DNA from: Prochlorococcus sp. AG-347-I21
GTDB lineage: Bacteria > Cyanobacteriota > Cyanobacteriia > PCC-6307 > Cyanobiaceae
DNA length: 64,000 nucleotides
Reading direction: 5' to 3'
NCBI GenBank assembly: GCA_003279055.1
Contig: QCBP01000004.1
Location: forward strand, 1 to 64,000
A program made the translations under genes and the position numbers. Below are positions 31,010 to 39,332 of the stretch, one piece after another. Position 1 is the first letter of the stretch. Every line of letters starts with the position of its first letter. A model generated the notes under the pieces. It was not told the origin of the DNA, did no database searches, and worked only from the letters and a program-made list of their open reading frames with translations.

Positions 31010-32059
31010 TTAATTTACTATGCCTTCTACTTGCCATTGTAAAGTTTCACCTGCATGAAATGGTTTTATTTGTCCTACGATATTTTTTTCTTCAACAACA
31101 TCAATAAATTCTTTAATCTTATTAGGTCTAGACACTAATTTTAATTTTTCTGTATTTGGAGACAAATTATAAAAATTAGGGCCATTCAAACTTGCAAACT
31201 TTTCAAAATTATCTAGAGCATCCTCCTCCTCAAATACCGTCAAATAGCTTTCTATTGCTACTGGGGAATTAAAAATACCTGCACATCCACAAAACGCCTT
31301 CCACTTCCTAAGATGTGGAGCAGAGTCAGTTCCCAAGAAAAAACATTTTTCCCCACTTGTTGCAGCTTTCCTCAAAGAGAGTCTATTATTTTCCCTTTTA
31401 GCGACTGGTAAGCAGTAAAAATCACTATTTAAACCTCCAAAAAACATTGCATTTCTATTTATATGTAAATGATGCGGAGTGATAGTAGCTCCAATATTAT
31501 TTTCTTTAACAAAATTCACTGCATAAGAGGTAGTTATATGTTCTAAAACTATTTTTAATTTTGGAAATCTTTTAGTTATTTGAGAGAGTTCTTTATCTAT
31601 AAAAACTTCTTCTCTATCGAATACATCTACTTCAGAATTAGTCACTTCCCCATGAATTAAAAGAGGCATTCCATAATCTTGCATTGATTCAAAGATCTTA
31701 TATAGATTTTCTATTTTCCTAACTCCATGACTGGAATTTGTTGTAGCGTTAGCAGGATATAATTTTGCTGCAAAAAAGACATTATTTTTAAAACCATTTA
31801 TTAATTCTCCTTTATCAGTTTCATCTGTAAGGTAAATTGTCATTAGTGGTTCAAACTTAGAACTTGCAGGTAACGCTTCAACAATAGATTTCTTATAAGA
31901 AATAGCTCTATTGATTGATGTTATGGGACTTTTAATATTTGGCATGACAATGGCTCTTCCAAAATTTTCTGAAGTAAAATGAATGATATTTTTTAATACA
32001 AGACCTTCTCTTAAATGTAAATGCCAATCATCAGGTTTTATTATGGTTAAAGTCTTCAA
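31010..32059 (-). CDS. pyrC: Dihydroorotase
   Basis: Zinc enzyme that closes carbamoyl-aspartate to dihydroorotate in pyrimidine synthesis. The 349-residue protein belongs to the class II PyrC type. The metal motif DWHLHLREG is at 11-19, the carboxylated lysine is in AAKLYPANATTNS, LLIHGEV and LEHITT supply further histidines, and GTDSAPH carries the catalytic aspartate. It stands alone in reverse, 99 bases downstream-side from the tRNA gene and divergent from the exchanger across 118 bases. Confidence 0.96.
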   Translation of the reverse strand: MKTLTIIKPDDWHLHLREGLVLKNIIHFTSENFGRAIVMPNIKSPITSINRAISYKKSIVEALPASSKFEPLMTIYLTDETDKGELINGFKNNVFFAAKLYPANATTNSSHGVRKIENLYKIFESMQDYGMPLLIHGEVTNSEVDVFDREEVFIDKELSQITKRFPKLKIVLEHITTSYAVNFVKENNIGATITPHHLHINRNAMFFGGLNSDFYCLPVAKRENNRLSLRKAATSGEKCFFLGTDSAPHLRKWKAFCGCAGIFNSPVAIESYLTVFEEEDALDNFEKFASLNGPNFYNLSPNTEKLKLVSRPNKIKEFIDVVEEKNIVGQIKPFHAGETLQWQVEGIVN

Positions 32060-32177
32060 AATTTTTTCTATTTAATTAATTTTAACAGCAAATTAGAATT
32101 GACAATGAATTATAGATATTCGAGGATAGTTATTAACCAATAAAAAGAATTTTTATTATCTAAAATAAAACCTAAAT

Positions 32178-33257
32178 ATGAGTGATTTTTTATTTCCAAT
32201 AATAGAAATAGTTTTAGGCGTAGTTCTACTTTTTGCTGGAGGAGAGTTCTTTATTCAAGGAGCCATAATTTTATCTTTAATTTTAGGAATACCTCAAATA
32301 GTAATTGGCTTAACAGTTGTTTCTCTTGGAACAAGCTCTCCTGAGTTGTTGGTAAGTTTAAGTTCAATTTTAAAAGGTAGTGATTCACTTGCAGCAAGCA
32401 ATGTAATTGGAAGCAATATTTTTAATGTTCTTGTTGTTTTGGGAATAAGCTCATTAATAAGGCCTCTTAAAGTCAAAAGCAGAATAGTAAGAAGAGATGT
32501 GCCTCTTTTGATTGCAATTTCTTGTGCAGTTTGGGCGATGTCATCAACAGGCTTATTAACATTGCAAGCAGGGGTATTTCTAATATTTTGTTTAATCTTG
32601 AATACGATATGGGAAATCAATACCATCAATGAGAAGGGAGAGGAGGCAAAAGATGCTGAACCAGAGATAGAAGAATTAAAAGATAACCATAAAGGGAAGG
32701 TTAATATTTTACTAAAGTTAATGTTGGGAATATTTCTTTTAAGCTTTGGTTCAAATATTTTGGTAAATGGTTCTCAAACGCTTGCTACTCTTTTGGGTGT
32801 AAATGAGATTGTTATTGGTTTAACTATCGTAGCCACTGGGACATCTTTACCAGAATTAGTAACTTCAATAATTGCTTCATTTAAAGGTAAAACAGATCTT
32901 GCGATTGGGAATGTTATAGGAAGCAATTTGCTCAATCAACTTCTAATCCTTGGAAGTTGCAGTATTTTTTCAGGAGTTAAAGGTTTAGTAATTGAACAAA
33001 GTCTAATCAAAGTTGACTTACCTTTTATGGTTTTAACTACCTTTGCATGCTTACCAATTTTCTGGAGCAAAGGGAAAATCACCAGAATTGAAGGATTTAT
33101 TTTGCTTAATCTTTATATTTTCTACATTCTCGATAAGATACTGTTCCTGAATGGATTTAACTTCCTCTCTGAGTTAAGGATAGGTTTATTTATTTACTTT
33201 GCGTTACTTATATTGTTTCTGATTGTTCAAGAAAAATTAAAATTTTCTAATTCATAA
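32178..33257 (+). CDS. Cation/Ca2+ exchanger (CaCA family, Na+/Ca2+ antiporter-like)
   Basis: Integral membrane antiporter, probably exchanging Ca2+ for Na+ or H+. The 359 residues form about 10 membrane helices. The two inverted alpha repeats are clear: VVSLGTSSPELLVSL with NVIGSNIFN in the first half, and IVATGTSLPELVTSI with GNVIGSNLLN in the second. A charged loop (about 150-170, rich in Glu) separates the halves. Its stop is 2 bases from the end of convergent gor. The ion pair is inferred from the family. Confidence 0.9.
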   Translation: MSDFLFPIIEIVLGVVLLFAGGEFFIQGAIILSLILGIPQIVIGLTVVSLGTSSPELLVSLSSILKGSDSLAASNVIGSNIFNVLVVLGISSLIRPLKVKSRIVRRDVPLLIAISCAVWAMSSTGLLTLQAGVFLIFCLILNTIWEINTINEKGEEAKDAEPEIEELKDNHKGKVNILLKLMLGIFLLSFGSNILVNGSQTLATLLGVNEIVIGLTIVATGTSLPELVTSIIASFKGKTDLAIGNVIGSNLLNQLLILGSCSIFSGVKGLVIEQSLIKVDLPFMVLTTFACLPIFWSKGKITRIEGFILLNLYIFYILDKILFLNGFNFLSELRIGLFIYFALLILFLIVQEKLKFSNS

Positions 33258-33259
33258 TT

Positions 33260-34624
33260 TTATCCATACATAGTCACAAATTCTTCTGAGATAGTTGGGT
33301 GCAAAGCCATAGTAATATCAAAGTCTTTTTTTGTTATCCCTGCATTTAATGAAATTGATACCATTTGAATAATCTCAGATGATGTTTCTCCAAACATATG
33401 ACATCCTAGGACTTTGTCAGTTAGCTTATGAACTACGATCTTCAACATACATTTTGATTTATTTTTTTTAAAGGTATTAGACATAGGGGTAAATTTACAT
33501 TTGAAAATTTTTATATTTTTTTCAGAGTAAATCTCTTTAGCTCTTTTCTCACTTAAGCCAACTGTTGAAATTTCAGGAATAGTAAAAACGGCCTTAGGGA
33601 TATAGTCATAATTTACTTTTCTTTTTTGGTCATTAAAAAAATTATCCGAAAAAACTCTCCCTTGCTCTATTGCTACTGGAGTTAAGTTTGGTTTATTAAT
33701 GATATCGCCAACTGCAAAAATATTTGAGTTGCTTGTTTGATTAAGTTCATCAACATCTAAATATTGGCCATCCATCTTTAGATTTAAAAAATCTAAATTT
33801 AAAGGCAAAAGATTTGGTTCTCTTCCTGTAGCAATAAGGATATTATTAGTTAGGATTTTATCCCCCGAGTCTAGGGTAGATTCCAGATCTCGATTTACTT
33901 TATTGATAGAAGTTAATTGAGAATTGGATATTATATTAATTTCAGTAAAAGTAGGTGATTCCTCTAGGCATAAAGAAAGATCCTCATCAAAACCATTAAG
34001 TAAATGTTGACCTCTTATTAATTGAGTTACTTCAGTACCTAAATTTCTGAAAATAGAAGCAAATTCACAAGCAATATATCCTCCTCCTACTATTAATATT
34101 GATTTGGGAAACTTTTCTAATTCAAAGATATCATCACTAGTCCATGCCAAATCTATCCCAGGAATATTTAATCTCTTTGGTTTACCTCCAACTGAAATAA
34201 GAATTTTCTTTGAACTTAATTTATTTTTAATTTTCTTAGTTTTTGGACAAATAATTTCTAATTCATTTTGACTCATAAATCTTCCTAAGCCCTCAAAAAC
34301 AGTTACATTCAATTTTTTTAAAGAATTTCTATGTAAATTACTTAATCTAGAAACCTCCTCTCTAACATTCTTCAATAAAATATTTGATTCAAAATTAATA
34401 CCTTCATTTTTTAATCCATATCCCTCAGAAGAATCCATATTTTTTTTACTTTTAGCTGCATAAACCATCAATTTTTTAGGAACACATCCCCTTATCACAC
34501 AGGTTCCTCCTATTTGATTTACTTCTATGATTGCGACTTTTGCTCCATAACTTGCCGCGCGTTTGGCCGCCGCGAGTCCTCCAGATCCAGCGCCAACAAC
34601 AATTAAATCAAATTCAAATTCCAA
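33260..34624 (-). CDS. gor: Glutathione reductase
   Basis: FAD disulfide oxidoreductase that regenerates GSH using NADPH. The 454-residue protein has an N-terminal FAD motif (VGAGSGGLAAA, 11-21) and the redox cysteine pair GGTCVIRGCVPKK (Cys42, Cys47). A central pyridine-nucleotide motif VGGGYIACEFA and C-terminal HPTISEEF with the catalytic histidine follow. It diverges from the GST-domain gene across 52 bases, so both glutathione-linked genes may share regulation. Confidence 0.94.
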   Translation of the reverse strand: MEFEFDLIVVGAGSGGLAAAKRAASYGAKVAIIEVNQIGGTCVIRGCVPKKLMVYAAKSKKNMDSSEGYGLKNEGINFESNILLKNVREEVSRLSNLHRNSLKKLNVTVFEGLGRFMSQNELEIICPKTKKIKNKLSSKKILISVGGKPKRLNIPGIDLAWTSDDIFELEKFPKSILIVGGGYIACEFASIFRNLGTEVTQLIRGQHLLNGFDEDLSLCLEESPTFTEINIISNSQLTSINKVNRDLESTLDSGDKILTNNILIATGREPNLLPLNLDFLNLKMDGQYLDVDELNQTSNSNIFAVGDIINKPNLTPVAIEQGRVFSDNFFNDQKRKVNYDYIPKAVFTIPEISTVGLSEKRAKEIYSEKNIKIFKCKFTPMSNTFKKNKSKCMLKIVVHKLTDKVLGCHMFGETSSEIIQMVSISLNAGITKKDFDITMALHPTISEEFVTMYG

Positions 34625-34676
34625 GACTTTTTTTAATCAATTATTATAACGTTAGTTTATAGCTTTAGTTCAAATA

Positions 34677-35906
34677 ATGAATGGGATTTTGACATGGGAT
34701 GATTTAAATAAATTTGAAGTTGAAGATCTTGATAGAGTCCATGGTATAAATAATTCCTACTCAAATTTAAGATTATTTGGGCATAGTGAAAATGAAGTAT
34801 TAGTTACCCTTTATAGAGATAGGCATTCTTGGTGTCCTTACTGTCAGAAGATTTGGTTATGGCTTGAATTCAAAAGAATTCCCTATAGGGTCAGAAAAAT
34901 TAATATGTTTTGCTACGGTCACAAAGAAAGTTGGTTCCTCGAAAAAGTCAGATCGGGAAAATTACCTGCAATTGAATTTAAAGGCCAAATTATAACTGAA
35001 AGCGACGACATCATAGCTTTTTTAGAAAATGAATTTGGAGCACTTGGATCTTTTATAACATCAAGTCACCTTATCAAAACTCGAGAATTGGAAAGAGAAA
35101 TTTTCAGATCCTGGTGTAATTGGCTCTGCCGAGAAAGCTTAAATTTTATAGATAACTCTTTTAGAAAAAAAAGATTTAAAGAATCCATTTCTAAACTCGA
35201 TGAAATCTTAAGTAGATCAAAATCAGGATTTGTTGATCCATCACTATCTTATTCGGGTGATATAGAGCCTGGTGTTGGAGATATAATTTTTATTCCCTAT
35301 ATGGAGAGAATGAATGCATCATTAGTTTATTATAAAGGGTTTAATTTAAGATCTAATTACCATCATGTAAATAACTGGCTTACCCTTTTTGAAGGGACAA
35401 GTGCTTATAGAGGCACTCAAGGAGATTTTCATACCCACTCTCATGATTTGCCCCCACAAATGGGAGGATGTTATAAAGAAAGCAATGAACAACAGATTAC
35501 TTTCTCTGCGCTAATAGATAGTGGGGAAGGCCTAGGTAATTTTGAATTCAATAAAAATTATGATTCAAAATATTTCGCAAAAATTGCTCTTAAAAGAGTA
35601 ATAAAGCATAAAGAAAATTTACTAAAAGTAAACCCATTCAAGAAAGAATCCTTTGATGAATCATTGAGATCAGCTTTGACCCATATGATCACAGGTGAAG
35701 TATTAATGCCTAAAGAACTTTCAGGAGCATCCTTAAGATACATAAAAAATAGAATCTCAGTTCCAAGAGATATGCCAATAATTTCAGCAAGGTTATTAAG
35801 ACAATCACTAAATAAAATTGAATCGCTCAGTGATATCAGCGAAAAGGATAAGATACCTTTCAGGCATAGATATGATCAAGATCCTAGAAATTTTATTTCT
35901 AGTTAA
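34677..35906 (+). CDS. Glutathione S-transferase-domain protein with extra C-terminal region
   Basis: A 409-residue protein. Its thioredoxin-like GST N domain (about 40-125) carries a CPYC redox motif (Cys53-Cys56) followed by LPAIEFKG and ESDDIIAFLE, which fits the cis-Pro and glutathione-contact regions. An alpha-helical GST C domain follows to about 240. The last 160 residues, including DLPPQMGGCYKE and a helical basic tail, are not standard GST. It is divergent from gor and ends 9 bases from convergent dnaA. The function is likely glutathione-dependent thiol transfer, with the substrate unknown. Confidence 0.78.
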   Translation: MNGILTWDDLNKFEVEDLDRVHGINNSYSNLRLFGHSENEVLVTLYRDRHSWCPYCQKIWLWLEFKRIPYRVRKINMFCYGHKESWFLEKVRSGKLPAIEFKGQIITESDDIIAFLENEFGALGSFITSSHLIKTRELEREIFRSWCNWLCRESLNFIDNSFRKKRFKESISKLDEILSRSKSGFVDPSLSYSGDIEPGVGDIIFIPYMERMNASLVYYKGFNLRSNYHHVNNWLTLFEGTSAYRGTQGDFHTHSHDLPPQMGGCYKESNEQQITFSALIDSGEGLGNFEFNKNYDSKYFAKIALKRVIKHKENLLKVNPFKKESFDESLRSALTHMITGEVLMPKELSGASLRYIKNRISVPRDMPIISARLLRQSLNKIESLSDISEKDKIPFRHRYDQDPRNFISS

Positions 35907-35915
35907 CAGTAAAAA

Positions 35916-37310
35916 CTATAAATTTTTTCTTGAGTCTATTTGAAGTAAATCTCTTATTTTTTGAACTTGACTTGCAATATTTGGATCAATAGATAATTTT
36001 TTTTCAACTTGTTCAATAGCGTACATAACTGTTGTATGGTCCTTGCCCCCAAATTCATCTCCAATTCTTGGTAGGCTTAGATCCGTCCCATGTCGCATAA
36101 GATACATACCTATTTGTCTAGCTTGACTTACTGGTTTTCTCCTACTTGAACTGATCAATTCATCAGTAGAAACTTTAAAGAAGTCTGATACCTTGTTAAT
36201 AACTTGTTTTGGAGTAACAACTACTCCAACGCTATTGGGATCAAGCATTGGAGCGATTGATTGGACTGTCATTGGAAGACCTGTTATTGATGCAAATGCA
36301 ACAGCTCTAGTAAATGCTCCTTCCAATTCTCGAATATTCGAAGTGAATCTTCCAGCTATAAATTGAATTAAATCTCTTGGGAGACTCATCCTTTCTTGTT
36401 CTGCCTTTTTTTGAAGAATAGCAGTCCTTGTCTCAAGGTCGGGGGGTTGAATATCTGCAGTCATCCCCATTGAGAATCTAGAAATTAATCTCTCTTGAAT
36501 TCCAGACAATTGATTTGGAGGTCTATCACTTGCAATAACTATTTGACTACCTGATTCATGAAGAGCATTAAAAGTATGAAAAAATTCTTCCTGTGTATAC
36601 TCTTTACCCTCTAAGAACTGTATATCGTCTATTAAAATCAAATCTACGTTTCTATATTTGTCTCGAATAGCTGTCATTCCATCTCTCCTTATACCACTAA
36701 TAACGTCATTAGTAAAAGTTTCTGTAGATACATATTTCACTTTTGCTTCTGGATCTATTTCTACACGATAATGACCTATTGCTTGCATTAAATGAGTTTT
36801 ACCGAGACCTACTCCACCACAAATAAATAATGGATTAAATTCTCTCCCAGGCGATTCGGCAACGGCTAAAGCCGCGGCATGAGCCAACCTACTATTGGGA
36901 CCTACAACAAATCTTTTAAAGACGTAGCGCAAATTTAGACCATTAGGATTTTTGGATCGATTTTTTGAAGAAATATCTTGACTATTATTAGGAAATGATT
37001 TTGTTTTATGATTCACAATCTGTTCATCTAGATTCTCTTTATTTGTTAAATCGGTGCTGATATTTGTTTCAGATTTAAAAACAACTTTTACATCATGACC
37101 GCATATTTCTTTTGCAGCCTTTTCGATAGTTTGACAATAATTCTTTCTTAACCAATCACTGGAAAATGTATTTGGAGCAACTAAAGTTAATAAGCCATTT
37201 TCAAAACAATTAAATTTAGCAGGCCTTATCCAAGTCTCAAATGAAGGCTTACTTAAAGTTTTTTGAAGTGATCGTTGAACTTCCGCCCAAATAGGATTAA
37301 TTGCTTGCAA
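35916..37310 (-). CDS. dnaA: Chromosomal replication initiator DnaA
   Basis: AAA+ ATPase that opens the replication origin. The 464-residue protein has domain I (about 1-85) and a variable Asn/Lys-rich linker. The AAA+ core has Walker [14 protein letters not shown] and Walker [15 protein letters not shown], and C-terminal domain IV carries the DnaA-box-binding signature [11 protein letters not shown]. It starts at TTG 37310, since no nearer ATG fits the conserved N-terminus [13 protein letters not shown] short inverted repeat lies just upstream. No dnaN or origin cluster of DnaA boxes is adjacent. Confidence 0.97.
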   Translation of the reverse strand: MQAINPIWAEVQRSLQKTLSKPSFETWIRPAKFNCFENGLLTLVAPNTFSSDWLRKNYCQTIEKAAKEICGHDVKVVFKSETNISTDLTNKENLDEQIVNHKTKSFPNNSQDISSKNRSKNPNGLNLRYVFKRFVVGPNSRLAHAAALAVAESPGREFNPLFICGGVGLGKTHLMQAIGHYRVEIDPEAKVKYVSTETFTNDVISGIRRDGMTAIRDKYRNVDLILIDDIQFLEGKEYTQEEFFHTFNALHESGSQIVIASDRPPNQLSGIQERLISRFSMGMTADIQPPDLETRTAILQKKAEQERMSLPRDLIQFIAGRFTSNIRELEGAFTRAVAFASITGLPMTVQSIAPMLDPNSVGVVVTPKQVINKVSDFFKVSTDELISSSRRKPVSQARQIGMYLMRHGTDLSLPRIGDEFGGKDHTTVMYAIEQVEKKLSIDPNIASQVQKIRDLLQIDSRKNL

Positions 37311-37321
37311 AATTTTATTCT

Positions 37322-37338
37322 CTAGATTATTAATCTAG
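37322..37338. promoter_or_regulatory. Inverted repeat in the dnaA leader
   Basis: CTAGATTA, one base, TAATCTAG: perfect 8-base arms 11 bases before the dnaA TTG start. It could be an operator or a translation-affecting hairpin. It has no resemblance to a DnaA box (TTATNCACA), and none was seen in the 166-base space between dnaA and the next gene. Confidence 0.5.
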
Positions 37339-37476
37339 TTGGAATTTAATAATTGGCCATTAGGAAATCACAAGATCACGACAAATTTAAAATTACTTAA
37401 CAAAGCATCATGGGATTGATAAGAAATATTTTATTTTTTTTATTGGCATATAATTATTTTAAATCGTACTAAATTA

Positions 37477-38112
37477 TTGGATAAAGCATTACTTGTTATC
37501 ATGGCAAAATGGCATGGTTTTGGAAGATGCAAAACAAGATTGTCAAAAGATATAGGTAAAAGGAATTCTGCAAAAATTCAAAGTGTGATGACCAAACACA
37601 CTATTTCAGTAGCAAAATTTCTCCAAGAAAATAAATTAATTGATATTTCTTTGGCTATATCTGGTTTGGGGGAAAGCAATTGTAGAAGATGGTCTAGAGA
37701 ATTGGGCATCAAAAAATTTAATTTACAGGGGAAAGGCTGCTTGGGAGAAAAAATGAAAAGGCAAATAATTATTAACAAAAAATTTTGTACTAGACATAAG
37801 ATCAAAAATATTATTTTTATTGGCACTGACCTTCCAGATTTATGTCATCAAGATTTATTGAAAACTCAAAAAGAGCTTCAACAAAATGATCTTATTTTAG
37901 GACCATCCAATGATGGAGGATATTGGCTTATTGGTTTATCAGAAAAAATAATGTCATCTCATATATATTTACCTTTTATCAACATTAAGTGGGGGAATGA
38001 AAATGTTCTTCAAAATACAATTGATAATTTTGCTTCTACAAAATTGAAATATAAGTTTTTAGAAAAAAAAATAGATATAGATACAATTATTGATATTGAA
38101 AATAGAAAGTAA
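37477..38112 (+). CDS. Glycosyltransferase A-fold protein (TIGR04282/DUF2064-like)
   Basis: A 211-residue nucleotide-sugar-transferase-like protein related to the TIGR04282 group, often called arsenosugar or rSAM/selenodomain-associated transferase 1. The N-terminus VIMAKWHGFGRCKTRLSKDIG corresponds to the nucleotide-binding loop; I see GRCKTRL. FIGTDLPDLCHQDL and GPSNDGGYWLIGL follow as the metal and substrate motifs. It starts at TTG. The second transferase of the usual pair begins 5 bases downstream. Acceptor unknown. Confidence 0.82.
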   Translation: MDKALLVIMAKWHGFGRCKTRLSKDIGKRNSAKIQSVMTKHTISVAKFLQENKLIDISLAISGLGESNCRRWSRELGIKKFNLQGKGCLGEKMKRQIIINKKFCTRHKIKNIIFIGTDLPDLCHQDLLKTQKELQQNDLILGPSNDGGYWLIGLSEKIMSSHIYLPFINIKWGNENVLQNTIDNFASTKLKYKFLEKKIDIDTIIDIENRK

Positions 38113-38117
38113 TTAAC

Positions 38118-38801
38118 TTGTCTAAAATCTCAATTATAATTCCAACTTTTAATGAAGCGAATAATTTGCCATTATTGCTTTCAGACCTGTCAAGTATCCA
38201 GAAAGAGGGGGAAATTATAATTGTTGATTGTGGAAGTGAAGATAAAACTATCGATATAGCAAATATTTATGGAGTGAAAGTATGTATATCCAAAGAAAGG
38301 AATCGAGGTTTACAATTAAACATGGGAGCTAAAAATTCAAAAGGGGAATGGCTAATATTTTTGCATGCAGATACAAGATTGACTAATGATTGGTTTAGAA
38401 AAATAAATTCATTTTTAAATGGTAAGAAGGATAGTATTTACTATTTTAAATTTAAAATAAATCATAAAAAGATAACTTTTCGAGTCCTCGAAGTTCTTGT
38501 GAATTTTAGAAGTAGATTTTTCAAACAACCATATGGTGATCAAGGTTTAATAATTCATAGAACAACCTATTTTAAGAATAATGGTTTTAGAGAGATTCCT
38601 TTAATGGAGGATGTAGATTTCATAAGGAGATTAAACAATAAAAACGATTTAAAGCAAATAAATTTACCTATTTTTACAAGTTCAAGGAAATGGGAAAGAA
38701 CTAATATTTTTCTACAGGCACTTAAAAACTGGAACTTAAGAAGAAGATGGATAAAAGGCGAATCGACAAAATCTTTATATTTTGACTACTACAAAAAATA
38801 A
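38118..38801 (+). CDS. Family 2 glycosyltransferase (TIGR04283-like)
   Basis: A 227-residue GT2-type glycosyltransferase resembling TIGR04283 (rSAM/selenodomain-associated transferase 2). The N-terminal ISIIIPTFNEANNLP and VDCGSEDKTID motifs bind the nucleotide sugar. FLHADTRL is the DXD-like metal site, and PLMEDVDFIRRL carries the catalytic-region aspartates. It starts at TTG immediately after its partner gene, so the two act together. Its end abuts the convergent GNAT gene with no gap. Confidence 0.85.
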   Translation: MSKISIIIPTFNEANNLPLLLSDLSSIQKEGEIIIVDCGSEDKTIDIANIYGVKVCISKERNRGLQLNMGAKNSKGEWLIFLHADTRLTNDWFRKINSFLNGKKDSIYYFKFKINHKKITFRVLEVLVNFRSRFFKQPYGDQGLIIHRTTYFKNNGFREIPLMEDVDFIRRLNNKNDLKQINLPIFTSSRKWERTNIFLQALKNWNLRRRWIKGESTKSLYFDYYKK

Positions 38802-39332
38802 TTAATTTGCATACCAAAAAGCGCATTTAGAGCCCCTTGGTTCTAATATCCAACCTTGTCTTTTATAGAATGTAACCACTTCCGCATCAGCAAAAAGGGT
38901 AACTTTCGAAATACCTATAATTTTTAATTCTTTAAGAATATATTTCATTAATTCTTTCCCCAACCCTAGTCCTTGATACACAGGATTCACAGCAACATCC
39001 CAAACTGTTGCTTCTAGAATTCCATCGCCAGTACATCTTGCGAATCCTACTAACCTAGGAAATTTATTGTCATGTTTCCATAAACCAACAACCAAAATAC
39101 TAAAGTCTAATGCTCTTTTGACTCGCCTTATTGGTCGTCTACTCCAACCAACAGTCTGCAAAAGTTGGTCTAGCTCTATAAGATCTAATTCTTTACTTTT
39201 ACTACAGACAAAAATTTCTTCTTTATTTTTTTGAGTGAATTCATAAGAATACAAACCATAGATTTCTATAAGTTCATCTCTCGATATACTGTTAGATTTT
39301 ATTATTGATGACCCTTGGTTTCTAAAAATCAT
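38802..39332 (-). CDS. GNAT-family N-acetyltransferase (NSI/Ycf52-like)
   Basis: A 176-residue acetyltransferase with the acetyl-CoA binding motif VAVNPVYQGLGLGKELMKYIL (core QGLGLGKEL). The middle WSRRPIRRVKRALDFS stretch and the C-terminal FYKRQGWI resemble the plastid NSI/Ycf52 acetyltransferases. Its ATG overlaps the stop of the ABC transporter gene by one base (TAATG arrangement), showing translational coupling. The target, a small molecule or protein lysine/N-terminus, is unknown. Confidence 0.85.
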   Translation of the reverse strand: MIFRNQGSSIIKSNSISRDELIEIYGLYSYEFTQKNKEEIFVCSKSKELDLIELDQLLQTVGWSRRPIRRVKRALDFSILVVGLWKHDNKFPRLVGFARCTGDGILEATVWDVAVNPVYQGLGLGKELMKYILKELKIIGISKVTLFADAEVVTFYKRQGWILEPRGSKCAFWYAN

